NCBI GenBank assembly: GCA_000687655.1
Contig: JHWR01000003.1
Span: 62,001-126,000 of the forward strand
Origin: Lachnospiraceae bacterium YSB2008
GTDB lineage: Bacteria; Bacillota; Clostridia; Lachnospirales; Lachnospiraceae
Direction: 5' to 3'
DNA: 64,000 nucleotides
Shown here in pieces: positions 26,188-35,298 of this stretch. Made by a program: the position numbers and the translations under genes. Each line of letters begins with the position of its first letter. Position 1 is the first letter of the stretch. Under the pieces are notes generated by a model. The model saw only the letters and a program-made list of their open reading frames with translations. It made no database searches and was not told the DNA's origin.

Positions 26188-26947
26188 TATCGCCGGCCTT
26201 CCTCGGAAGGCGCTTAGGTGAAGGCTTTCCCTTCTTAATTATAATGAAGCTTCTCTGAATATCCGAATCAGGAAGAAGCATTTTGTCAGCGCGGATCAGC
26301 TTACCGCCTGAAATACTGATCGCATTTGATGCAGCTTTCAGTTCATCATCTATTTCACCGGATTTGTACGGTATGAAGAGACCGTTGGTTTTTGCAAATG
26401 GAAGGCTGTATTCAGTCAGCACAGAAAGGCTTGAAACTGCACGCGAAGTAACGAGGTCAAAACCCTCACGGAGTGATGGTATAGGAGTTTTCTCGCTGAA
26501 ATCCAGACGTGTTTCATCGGATAATGAGACACCTTTATTGTGAGCTGCTTCCTCGGCTCTGCCGTGAAGTGCTGTAATACCGGTAAGGCCAAGTTCAGAG
26601 ATTACCTCATCCAGGAACTTTACTCTCTTACCAAGAGAATCCAGAAGAACTACCTCGAGATTTGGGAAAGCAATCTTGAGAGGGATTCCCGGAAATCCGG
26701 CTCCGGTTCCTACATCTATCATTCGTGGTGAAGATGATGAAATCAACTTACGGAATTCCGGAATCGTATATATCATAAGACTGTCAGTGAAGTGCTTAAG
26801 TATCACATCATCTTTTTCAGTGATAGCAGTAAGATTCATGACCTTGTTTTTTTCAATAAGAAGATTATAGTATTTATCAAATTGTTCGAGCTGTTCGGAT
26901 GAAAGTTCAAGTCCGACAGAACTCAGAAGTGAATTAAGTCTTTGCAT
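26168..26947 (-). CDS. rsmG: 16S rRNA (guanine527-N7)-methyltransferase
   Basis: 259 aa, slightly longer than usual because of a basic tail. SAM-binding core MIDVGTGAGFPGIPLKIAFP and LLDSLGKRVKFLDEV are typical of GidB/RsmG; the region ITALHGRAEEAA follows. Methylates G527 of 16S rRNA near the decoding site. In Bacillus it directly follows mnmG on the same strand; here it is convergent with the intervening exonuclease gene, another sign of local rearrangement. Confidence 0.96.
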   Translation of the reverse strand: MQRLNSLLSSVGLELSSEQLEQFDKYYNLLIEKNKVMNLTAITEKDDVILKHFTDSLMIYTIPEFRKLISSSSPRMIDVGTGAGFPGIPLKIAFPNLEVVLLDSLGKRVKFLDEVISELGLTGITALHGRAEEAAHNKGVSLSDETRLDFSEKTPIPSLREGFDLVTSRAVSSLSVLTEYSLPFAKTNGLFIPYKSGEIDDELKAASNAISISGGKLIRADKMLLPDSDIQRSFIIIKKGKPSPKRLPRKAGDIKKKPL

Positions 26948-27042
26948 AATTGTATCCTTAATGTTATAAATATTGTTTGAAAGACAATCAGTATTATATC
27001 AGTTAAATGGCTACATAACAATCAGAGAGAGAGGATAGAAAG

Positions 27043-28533
27043 TTGAAAACTATAAGAAGAGTTGGATTTATAATGGCAGCAATTCTGTTCATCGTTTCAT
27101 TTGCACTTATTTATGTTGCAATGTCAACCGGACTTTTGCCGACTAAATACTGCATTATATTTATGATAATACTCGGAATCATTCCGATATTCATAGTTTT
27201 CATGCAGGCAAATAAAAAATCCGGAATTGCCGGAAGTATAATTGCCTTCATTCTGTCAATATTCCTCCTGATAGGAACATTCTACCTTCATAAAACAAAT
27301 AAGACTCTCGATAAAGTTTCAGGTACTCAGGTTGAGGTAAGTGTTGTAAATGTATATGCCAGCGCAAAGGATCCTGCTGAGTCTATAAAGGAAGCTGTTG
27401 ATGAAGATTACAGCTTCGGATATGTGGCCGAAAACGAAAATGGCATGGTTAATATGACCATAAACGAGATCAACACTGACTACGAAGCAAATATCAACAC
27501 AACTGAATACGCATCTGTTTATGAAATGGTGGATGCATTCAATTCCGGAGATATTCAGGCAATGATAACCGGTTCTGCTTATCTTGCACTTCTTGATGAA
27601 GATGAGAATTATTCATCCGTTAAGGATAATCTCAAAATTCTTATGGCTAATCAGGTTGAAACTGAAGTCAGTGACAAGGATGACGATGATCTTGATACAG
27701 CTTCAATAGATAAGGATCATTTCATTGTATATATAAGCGGTATCGATACCGAAGGAAGCGTAAGCACTACAAGCCGAAGCGACGTTAATATACTTGCAGT
27801 TGTAAACAACAAGACAAAGACAGTTCTTCTTATATCAACACCAAGAGATTTCTACGTTCCGCTTTCCATTTCAAATGGACAGCGCGATAAGCTTACTCAT
27901 GCAGGTGTACATGGTATCGAATGCTCCATGGATACACTCGGGATGCTTTATAACGAGAAGGTAAGCTACTATGCAAAGATGAACTTCACCGGCTTCACAA
28001 GAGTAATCGATGCTCTCGGTGGAGTAGATGTTGATTCACCTTCAGATTTCTCTTCACTTGGAAATGAATATCATTTCACCAAGGGTATGAATCATCTTAA
28101 CGGACCTGCTGCTCTCGCTTTTGCAAGAGAAAGAGGAAATGTATCGGGCGGCGACAGAGGTCGTGGAAATGACCAGATGCTGATAATAGATGCAGTTCTT
28201 CATAAGATGATGTCCAAGGACATGCTTCTTAACTATGAAGAGATCATGGAAAGCGTTGAAGGAAGCGTTGAGACAAGCATGGACAAGGAAGAGATAGCAT
28301 ACCTCGTTCAGACTCAGCTTGATTCAGGAAGTGATTGGACTATACTCAAGTATCGTGTAAATGGATCGGATTCCGAGGGCGCATGCTTCTCAACAGGTTC
28401 ACAGATACTCTATGTTATGGAGCCGGATCAGGAAACAGTTGATTATGGTAGTGACCTTATAGATAAGGTTATCAAGGGTGACAACGTAACCCAGAGCCAG
28501 ATAGATACCTTCATGGTAGATCACAATTACTAA
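27043..28533 (+). CDS. LytR-CpsA-Psr family cell-wall polymer ligase
   Basis: 496 aa. Three hydrophobic segments at the N-terminus (about residues 8-28, 35-53 and 62-82), a linker domain, then the LCP catalytic domain: SDVNILAVVNNKTKTVLLIS, TPRDFYVPL, HAGVHGIECSMDTLGMLY, INALGGVDV-type VIDALGGVDVDSP and ALAFARERGNVSGGDRGRG. LCP enzymes attach teichoic acids or capsule from lipid carriers to peptidoglycan outside the membrane. The start is TTG at 27043 with GAGAGGA upstream. Confidence 0.93.
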   Translation: MKTIRRVGFIMAAILFIVSFALIYVAMSTGLLPTKYCIIFMIILGIIPIFIVFMQANKKSGIAGSIIAFILSIFLLIGTFYLHKTNKTLDKVSGTQVEVSVVNVYASAKDPAESIKEAVDEDYSFGYVAENENGMVNMTINEINTDYEANINTTEYASVYEMVDAFNSGDIQAMITGSAYLALLDEDENYSSVKDNLKILMANQVETEVSDKDDDDLDTASIDKDHFIVYISGIDTEGSVSTTSRSDVNILAVVNNKTKTVLLISTPRDFYVPLSISNGQRDKLTHAGVHGIECSMDTLGMLYNEKVSYYAKMNFTGFTRVIDALGGVDVDSPSDFSSLGNEYHFTKGMNHLNGPAALAFARERGNVSGGDRGRGNDQMLIIDAVLHKMMSKDMLLNYEEIMESVEGSVETSMDKEEIAYLVQTQLDSGSDWTILKYRVNGSDSEGACFSTGSQILYVMEPDQETVDYGSDLIDKVIKGDNVTQSQIDTFMVDHNY

Positions 28534-28574
28534 AATACCTCGTAAGCATCGTTAGATGAAGAAAGGGACATGAT

Positions 28575-29492
28575 ATGAATACAGTTGAAAAACCGATATT
28601 GGTAGTCATGGCAGCCGGAATGGGCAGCCGTTTCGGAGGACTTAAGCAGATAGCAGATGCAGATGGCAAAGGCCATGCACTTATAGATTATGCCGTAGCT
28701 GATGCACTTCGTGCCGGCTTCGGAGAAGTTGTTTTTATCATTAGAAAAGATATTTCCGATGACTTCAAAGAAAGTGTCGGAAAGAGAATAGAAAATGTAA
28801 CGAAGGTGACATATGTCTACCAGGATCTCTCGATGATACCTGACGGAGAGACAGTTCCTGCAGAACGAGTTAAGCCTTGGGGAACAACTCATGCAATCTG
28901 GTGTGCAAGAGAGGTTCTTAAGGGAAGACAGTTCCTTACAGTAAATGCTGATGACTTCTATGGCGAAGGCGCATACAGAGTAGCGGCTGATTTCTTCAGC
29001 TCCGAGAATGCAGCTGATGTATTTGCCAATATTGGTTATGAGGTAGTCGGAACACTTTCAGATAAAGGTACTGTTTCAAGAGGAATCTGTAAGGTTAAGA
29101 ACGGAGAGCTTGTCAGAATAGACGAGAGAAAGAAGATCAAGCTCGAGGATGGCAAGGGATACTTCACACTCGACGATGGTGCTACATTTACAGAAATACC
29201 TGCTGACGCAGTTGCATCGATGAACATGTGGGCATTCAACGCCGGCTTCATAGATGATATAAGCGAAAGCTTCGAACAGAGACTCAGAACAGGGATCAAG
29301 GAAAAGCCACTTACATTTGAGGAAACCCTTTCGGAAGCGGTCCAGAATATGATGGAAAGAAATGCAGCTCACGTAAAGGTTCTTCCGACTGACGAAGAAT
29401 GGATGGGCATGACATATCAGGAGGATATGCCTCTCGTCAGAGCGCATCTTGAAAAGCTTGTAAGCGCCGGAGCATATCCGGAGTTTGAATAA
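28575..29492 (+). CDS. Nucleotidyltransferase (NTP-transferase family, sugar-nucleotide type)
   Basis: 305 aa. N-terminal nucleotide-binding VVMAAGMGSRFGGLKQ (residues 10-25), a metal-binding NADDFYG and KPWGTTHAIWCAREVLKG mid-domain, the pattern of GT-A fold sugar-phosphate nucleotidyltransferases. The exact sugar is not readable. It follows the LCP gene by 41 bp on the same strand, which suggests a role in supplying a sugar for a wall polymer. A terminator follows. Confidence 0.8.
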   Translation: MNTVEKPILVVMAAGMGSRFGGLKQIADADGKGHALIDYAVADALRAGFGEVVFIIRKDISDDFKESVGKRIENVTKVTYVYQDLSMIPDGETVPAERVKPWGTTHAIWCAREVLKGRQFLTVNADDFYGEGAYRVAADFFSSENAADVFANIGYEVVGTLSDKGTVSRGICKVKNGELVRIDERKKIKLEDGKGYFTLDDGATFTEIPADAVASMNMWAFNAGFIDDISESFEQRLRTGIKEKPLTFEETLSEAVQNMMERNAAHVKVLPTDEEWMGMTYQEDMPLVRAHLEKLVSAGAYPEFE

Positions 29493-29500
29493 ATACGTAT

Positions 29501-29550
29501 AACAAAGGGACGGTTCAAAATGGTAAAAACCAGACAGAACCGTCCCTGTT
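29501..29550. terminator. Bidirectional terminator
   Basis: GGGACGGTTC (29507-29516) pairs with GAACCGTCCC (29537-29546), with outer AACA/TGTT, around a 20-nt loop, between two convergent genes. Confidence 0.85.
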
Positions 29551-29565
29551 AATTTGTTTATAATA

Positions 29566-30786
29566 TTACCACGAAAGCTCCGTTGCGTGCAGCGGATGAA
29601 GATTATAGCGGATGCTGGAAATCTTACCATCCTTGAGCTTGATTACACGGTCGGCCATTTTGGCAATCTCAGGATTATGAGTGATCATCATGACCGTGGT
29701 GCTCTGCGAATGGATGATATCCTCTATCACAGAAAGTACCTCTATGCTGGTTTTATAATCCAGTGCAGCGGTTGGCTCATCGGCAAATATGACCTTCGGA
29801 TTCTTAGCGAGAGCACGCGCAATAGAAACACGTTGCTGCTGACCTCCTGACATCTGCGATGGGAAGTTTTCAGCGCGGTCGGTGAGACCTACCTTTGCGA
29901 GTGCTTCGTCTATATCTTTCGGGTCAGGACTTATCTCGGCGATGAACTGTACATTTTCCCGTGCGTTCAGATTCGGCATCAGGTGATATGACTGAAATAC
30001 GAAGCCGACATAGTTACGACGGAAATCAGTCAAAGCTGAGTCAGAGGGGTGGGAGAAATCATTGCCTTCGACAGTAAGAGTTCCCTCTGTCAGAGAATCC
30101 ATTCCACCGATTATATTCAAGAGTGTAGTCTTTCCACAGCCCGATTCACCCAGTACAACAACAAGCTCGTTTTCATAGATATCAAGGTCGATACCTTTAA
30201 GAACAAGGTTTGCGTTTTCGCCGGAGGCGTATTCTTTTGTAACTCCACGCAAGGAAATGATAACACGTTTATCACTCTCAGGTTCAAAAGTGAACCCTTT
30301 CTCTTCGATAGCAACGGCGGCAAGAGCAGCCATATGCTCACACAGTTCGAGATCTTCTTTGGTATATAAAGCACCGGAACGTTTATTTATAATTTCGACA
30401 CAGCCGATTGTTTCATATTCATTTTTCAGTGGAACACATATGATGCTCTTGGTAACAAAGCCGGTCTCTTCGTCGACGCATTTGGTAAAGTGTTCATCTT
30501 TCGATACATCTTCAACGATTACAGATTCTCCGGTCTCTGAGACTGATCCAACAACACCCTGACCGCGCTCAACGCTTATACCGGTAATATCGATAGCACC
30601 GAAGCTGGATACGGCGGATATTCGGTTTGTTTTTTTACTAAGGAGCCAGACAGAGCCTGCCTCACAGTCCAAAACCTCTGCAATGATTTCCATGCATCCA
30701 GAGAGAGCAGCAGATAAATCATCTGCATCTCTAAGCTGTTCGGTAATCTGCCATATAGCTTTTATATGTTTCGTGTTATTGTTCAC
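29566..30786 (-). CDS. GAF domain fused to ABC transporter ATPase (LolD/MacB type)
   Basis: 406 aa. Residues about 1-160 form a GAF domain (CEAGSVWLLSKKTNRISAVS, GQGVVGSVSETGESVIVEDV, SIICVPLKNE). Residues about 172-395 form an ABC ATPase with Walker A GESGCGKTT, signature MSGGQQQRVSIARAL, Walker B KVIFADEPTAALD and switch His in MITHN. ATPases serving FtsX-type permeases are usually about 230 aa, so the GAF fusion is unusual and suggests ligand or redox gating of the exporter. Overlaps the upstream membrane protein gene by 4 bp. Confidence 0.9.
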   Translation of the reverse strand: MNNNTKHIKAIWQITEQLRDADDLSAALSGCMEIIAEVLDCEAGSVWLLSKKTNRISAVSSFGAIDITGISVERGQGVVGSVSETGESVIVEDVSKDEHFTKCVDEETGFVTKSIICVPLKNEYETIGCVEIINKRSGALYTKEDLELCEHMAALAAVAIEEKGFTFEPESDKRVIISLRGVTKEYASGENANLVLKGIDLDIYENELVVVLGESGCGKTTLLNIIGGMDSLTEGTLTVEGNDFSHPSDSALTDFRRNYVGFVFQSYHLMPNLNARENVQFIAEISPDPKDIDEALAKVGLTDRAENFPSQMSGGQQQRVSIARALAKNPKVIFADEPTAALDYKTSIEVLSVIEDIIHSQSTTVMMITHNPEIAKMADRVIKLKDGKISSIRYNLHPLHATELSW

Positions 30787-31520
30787 TGATTATTCCTCCC
30801 TTTAGCTCTTCGTTTATATCGGCACAGTTGCTCAGTGCAGTTTGCGCAGGAAAGGTTTTGATTTGTTTCCTCCAAAAAGCGTTCAGGATGTAAGTGGTAG
30901 GTAATCTCCCATTTTGCTGTGAGAAGGAGCGACAGTAAAAACAGGCTGCGGAACCAGATGCCCTCTACAAAAATCAGTGGTGTGAAGAGCATGACATAAT
31001 CCCATTCAAAGATTCTGCAAGTCACGCAGCAACGGTTCTTCATCAGAAGAGACTGAAATGGGCAGTAGAAAAGAATGCATATATAGTCGCAGACGCCATA
31101 TATGCAGCAGAGCAGAATCATCGCACCCGTATTAATCACACCTGTTAAGTACAATACACCGAAGACAGAATTGAGAAGTACCCAGAGAATCAGAGTCAGT
31201 ACTAAGCCCTGATTTGGAGAGGACTTCCGAGGTAATCTCTCTTCACGGGGATTGTAATTTTTGGCAAATAACTTATCACATCCCATGCTTTCAAGCCTGG
31301 AAGGGAAGAAACGGCGGACAATTCCGAAAACACATATCGCCCAGGCAATCAGGTTAACAGTGAGATTCTTTGTGAGTCCCGGCTTATCCGGGTGAAGCTG
31401 AGCGTATATATATGCAATTGTTGCTGCTGCCAACAAAGCCAGGCGATAACCGAAACGAAAGAAATAGAAAACTATTACTTTCTGTCGCCCGTTCTGTTTG
31501 CACGATTCATTTACGTTCAT
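30783..31520 (-). CDS. Cys-rich polytopic membrane protein, unknown
   Basis: 245 aa with five or six hydrophobic helices (for example LALLAAATIAYIYA, LVLTLILWVLLNSVFGVLYL, AMILLCCIYGVCDYICILFY). Cysteine pairs flank the membrane regions: NRCCVTCRIFEWDYVM and the tail SCANCTEQLCRYKRR. The motif pattern suggests a metal or disulfide site. No known family recognised. It overlaps both neighbours by 4 bp (permease upstream, GAF-ATPase downstream), so it is almost certainly part of the same transporter complex or its regulation. Confidence 0.75.
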   Translation of the reverse strand: MNVNESCKQNGRQKVIVFYFFRFGYRLALLAAATIAYIYAQLHPDKPGLTKNLTVNLIAWAICVFGIVRRFFPSRLESMGCDKLFAKNYNPREERLPRKSSPNQGLVLTLILWVLLNSVFGVLYLTGVINTGAMILLCCIYGVCDYICILFYCPFQSLLMKNRCCVTCRIFEWDYVMLFTPLIFVEGIWFRSLFLLSLLLTAKWEITYHLHPERFLEETNQNLSCANCTEQLCRYKRRAKGRNNQ

Positions 31521-33832
31521 TTTAAATCCCCAATGTTTAAACGTTTTACCTTACGGAAAGCATACATGTTTATAATCAGAGCGAATAACGATTCCATAGC
31601 TATTGCGACTGCCCATGCTTTCCAGTTGAAAGAGCGGACGCACATAGTGTCCGGAGATTCAATAATCTTGACTACCGGTTCTGTCATACACGCACCGAAC
31701 AGCACACCTAGAATAAGTCCAAGGGCTGTCGTGACAATTGTTTCACGAAGCAGATACCCTATTCTCTCCTTATGGTTGAAGCCGTTGATATCCATGATAA
31801 CAAGCTCATTCTTACGGCGGCTTACGAAGATATTGACGAGATTCAGAAGTACAAACACCGACATTATAACTGACAGAATTATCAATACGTAGATAAGTGC
31901 ATTGAATGCATCCGTCAGTCCTAAGTAAAGACCGGGCATAGTGTCGGTGAACGATATTTCCACGTCCGGAAAACGGTCACTTAACATATTTGAAAATGTA
32001 TCGCTGTCCAGTCCGTTCAGCCGTACAAGCAGAGTATCCGGAGCTGATTCTGTGCCGAAGACTGACTTGAATGTATCTTCGGAAAGATACATGACACGTC
32101 CAATGTAATTTCGTGCAGTCCCGCTGACCTGAAGTTTATAAGGCTTCAGGTTCTCATCAAAAAGTGTAATATCGTCGCCGGCTTTTACACCCAGTCGTTC
32201 TGAAATTCTGTTTTGAACCAATACAGAATTCTTATCCGGAACAGGGATCTCTTTTCCATCCGAACCGATCAGATGAATATAATCCTGATAGATATCCGGG
32301 CCGGCTGCTATCACGTTTGCGTATTCTTCTTTATTTTCAAAGCGATAGACAGTCTGTTTTTTATATATTCTTGCACATGTCGCACCGCTTTCAAGAACAG
32401 CTTCTTCCAGTTTATCTATATCGCTCTCATCGTTTATCGTACATTCTATATCATAATCGGAAATTTCTGAACGGGTACTTTTTGTCATACTGTGAAATGA
32501 ACTGTTCAGAGTCAGACCTATCCCGATCATAAAGCAGCATCCGGCGATAATGACCAGAGATGCGCCAACTCGGGCCCAGTCAGTACGCATGTTTCTAAGT
32601 ATAAGTCGCGGGTATAAGGCACCGCCTTTTGATCTGCCGGTAGATTCTTGTGACCTACGTTTATGTGAATGATCCTCGCTGTTGTTCCAGTTAAGAAGCT
32701 CCACTGCAGAATACTTCGAAGCATTATGTATTGTTATAAGAGCTGTTATGATGCCGGTTAATACTATCTCCACCAGTAATAAAATGGAATATGGGCCAAT
32801 ACGGAAGGCGAAGGGTTCGACCAGGGTACAGAACATTCCATCCAATACATTTTGAATAACAAGCTGCAGGAGATATGCCAGGCCGATAGTTAAAAGCATT
32901 CCGACCAAAGTGGCAGACTCTCCGTAGATAAGATAGCGACGCACAATTTCTGAATTCCGAAAACCATAGGCTTTCATAAAGCCGATCAATTGTTTCTGCC
33001 CGTCGATTATTATTGTTATGGTTGAGAAAACAACAATTGCACCTATTACAACAAAAATGACCACAAATATAGTGGACAGTTTTCTCAGAATATCTACAAT
33101 CTGGCGTAGAACAATAAAACTCTCATGATCTGTACGTGAAGTGATCACAAAATCTTTATCCTTAAGGACAGAAGAAAGAGTCTCATAATTCTTGTCAGAA
33201 AACAGACTGCCTTCAGAGGAGGTATCCAGTAAAACTACGGGATATGAATCTGTTCCAAACAGGTTTTCAAATGTTGAAGCAGGTACAAAAACGTACACTG
33301 ATTCACCCTGGTAATATGTTTCCGGATGTCTTACAACGCCCGTCACTGTAAGAGAAAGAGATATTTCGTTTGATAGTTCCAGGCTGACTTCGTCTCCTAC
33401 AGAAACTTTGAAGCGCTTCATCGAGTCAGCAGTCATGGCACATTCCGTATCTGAATCCGGCAGCCTGCCTTCAACAAGTTCAGGTACAGAAATTCGTTCT
33501 GTGATTGCCTGCATTCCCGCATTATGAGACTGAGTTCCATTTTTTAATGTGAGATTACTGAGTCTATAGGTTCCTTCGGCATCCGATACACCGGAAACGT
33601 TAAGAAGCTTCTGAATGTCTTCGTCTGTCACTCCATTTGCCGATGTAACAGTCAGATCTTCAAAGTTGGTTTCTGAAAAAAAGTCTTCTGCTGACTTTTC
33701 CAGGGCATCAGCATAAAAGAATACGCCGCAGTATACTCCGCAGGTAATCGTTACAACTATGACTATGGCGAGCCAGGAAACTACATTTGTTCTGATATTC
33801 CGGATGATGTCCTTAATCTGAGTTTTTTTCAT
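31517..33832 (-). CDS. ABC transporter permease, FtsX/MacB-like
   Basis: 771 aa. One N-terminal helix (VVSWLAIVIVVTITCGVYC), a large extracellular MacB-PCD-like domain, three helices with FtsX pattern (about 265-385), then a second helix-extracellular-domain-three-helix half, the duplicated layout of lipoprotein- or peptide-exporting FtsX permeases. Likely pairs with the GAF-ATPase two genes downstream. Starts 2 bp after the acyltransferase stop. Confidence 0.88.
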   Translation of the reverse strand: MKKTQIKDIIRNIRTNVVSWLAIVIVVTITCGVYCGVFFYADALEKSAEDFFSETNFEDLTVTSANGVTDEDIQKLLNVSGVSDAEGTYRLSNLTLKNGTQSHNAGMQAITERISVPELVEGRLPDSDTECAMTADSMKRFKVSVGDEVSLELSNEISLSLTVTGVVRHPETYYQGESVYVFVPASTFENLFGTDSYPVVLLDTSSEGSLFSDKNYETLSSVLKDKDFVITSRTDHESFIVLRQIVDILRKLSTIFVVIFVVIGAIVVFSTITIIIDGQKQLIGFMKAYGFRNSEIVRRYLIYGESATLVGMLLTIGLAYLLQLVIQNVLDGMFCTLVEPFAFRIGPYSILLLVEIVLTGIITALITIHNASKYSAVELLNWNNSEDHSHKRRSQESTGRSKGGALYPRLILRNMRTDWARVGASLVIIAGCCFMIGIGLTLNSSFHSMTKSTRSEISDYDIECTINDESDIDKLEEAVLESGATCARIYKKQTVYRFENKEEYANVIAAGPDIYQDYIHLIGSDGKEIPVPDKNSVLVQNRISERLGVKAGDDITLFDENLKPYKLQVSGTARNYIGRVMYLSEDTFKSVFGTESAPDTLLVRLNGLDSDTFSNMLSDRFPDVEISFTDTMPGLYLGLTDAFNALIYVLIILSVIMSVFVLLNLVNIFVSRRKNELVIMDINGFNHKERIGYLLRETIVTTALGLILGVLFGACMTEPVVKIIESPDTMCVRSFNWKAWAVAIAMESLFALIINMYAFRKVKRLNIGDLK

Positions 33833-33834
33833 TT

Positions 33835-35112
33835 TTATGCAAGTCCGTCAGGGAATTCCTTCCCCTGTTTTCTCCAATGATCAAAATAAAGCTCTTCGGT
33901 AGCAAGTGCCATCTTGGTGACAGCGAATTCGCATTTGTCAGGATCAGGATATATATACCAGGTATCCTTCAAAGTATTAAGATCAACACAGTCACCGAAT
34001 TTGCCAAGATATTCATATTCAATATGGCATGAATAGAGCGACGGAACTGTCTTTATCATTTCAAATGGATCGCCGTCCATGTCTGTTCCTTTGACTGTGA
34101 ATCCGTTCATGTCATGAATCATGGTTCCCGTACCGAGCGGGATGAACTTCTTTGCATTTGGAAGAGAGTCTACTCTTACCGGAAGTTCGCCTGACGAATA
34201 TGTTCCTTCTGCTATTTCCTTCTTTACATTTTCTCTTTCCCATTCGTACCAGTCAGGGATGTGAGAGAATTCCGTCTCGCCGGAAAGAGCCTCAAGCTCA
34301 CCGAGTTCAGTCATGTTCCATTCCTTACCGCAGGCATTACATTTAAGAATAGTACCTGATGAAGACATCTTGTATTCTGCACGGCAGGCAGGGCACTGAT
34401 AGAGAACTTTGTGTAGTCCTTCGGCACGGCCTTTATATGTTATCCTGATTCCTCGTTCCTTCAGCCATGCAAAATCATCATACTGAAACATTTCTACGAT
34501 TTTACTGTTTATCTCATCAACGGACAGTTTCTTCAGATCTTCCGGGTCGAAAATCTTGGTGAATTCCGCCTCTGTAGGCTTGACGCCGCGGTCATGGAGA
34601 TTCCAGAATGGTGAGTTTACATGGTGACCGTGACATATCATTGTAACAACAGGAACCTTGAGCAGCTTACAAAGCTTACCAAGTGATTCAGGGAGCACGG
34701 CAGTTGTTCCGCACAGAGAGTATCTGGCCTCAGGATAAATGATGGCAACATCTCCGTTCTTGATGGTACGCATAAGCTGTTTAACAAGAATCGTATCGTT
34801 CGTGAATTTTCTTTTACATATACATCCAACATCACGGAGCAGTTTTTCGCGTCCTATGAAACCATCTATCGCAACTACATAATTGGCTCTCCATGGATAA
34901 ATGGTTTTGGTTGCAACCTTGAAATCCATGAATGCGTTATGATTGCAGAGCATTACAAAAGGAGGCTTAAGGCCTTCGATGTTGTTCTTTTTTATAATGC
35001 ATTTATGTTTGGAAACATCCGGTGCACTGAGAATATAAGTGAGAGGACGCAGATACCACTTCGTCCTGACCGGCGGTTTCTTCATATCAAATCTTTCAAT
35101 ATTATCTGCCAT
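33835..35112 (-). CDS. PlsC-like acyltransferase with internal zinc ribbon
   Basis: 425 aa. The N-terminal half is a 1-acyl-glycerol-3-phosphate acyltransferase domain with the HxxxxD catalytic motif in LCNHNAFMDFK and a YPEARYSLCG block. At about residues 225-260 a zinc ribbon interrupts the fold (LYQCPACRAEY ... LKCNACGKEW), and a C-terminal beta-rich domain follows. PlsC enzymes are typically 200-250 aa, so the extra modules are distinctive. It leads the unit with the permease, Cys-rich protein and GAF-ATPase; an acylated product could be what the exporter moves (inference). Confidence 0.82.
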   Translation of the reverse strand: MADNIERFDMKKPPVRTKWYLRPLTYILSAPDVSKHKCIIKKNNIEGLKPPFVMLCNHNAFMDFKVATKTIYPWRANYVVAIDGFIGREKLLRDVGCICKRKFTNDTILVKQLMRTIKNGDVAIIYPEARYSLCGTTAVLPESLGKLCKLLKVPVVTMICHGHHVNSPFWNLHDRGVKPTEAEFTKIFDPEDLKKLSVDEINSKIVEMFQYDDFAWLKERGIRITYKGRAEGLHKVLYQCPACRAEYKMSSSGTILKCNACGKEWNMTELGELEALSGETEFSHIPDWYEWERENVKKEIAEGTYSSGELPVRVDSLPNAKKFIPLGTGTMIHDMNGFTVKGTDMDGDPFEMIKTVPSLYSCHIEYEYLGKFGDCVDLNTLKDTWYIYPDPDKCEFAVTKMALATEELYFDHWRKQGKEFPDGLA

Positions 35113-35298
35113 AAATCCCCCATAATTAACAAACAGAAAACGTCTCCCTGAAAATGAAACGAAATTACAGAATAATTATGCCATAATATGCGATTTTTTT
35201 AAATGTTGAATAATTTGGTTTTTTAATGCTCATTTAATAATGACGGGTTATTCTCGTATCATCACAAAGAAAACCATCAAAGAAAGGATGTGGTGACC

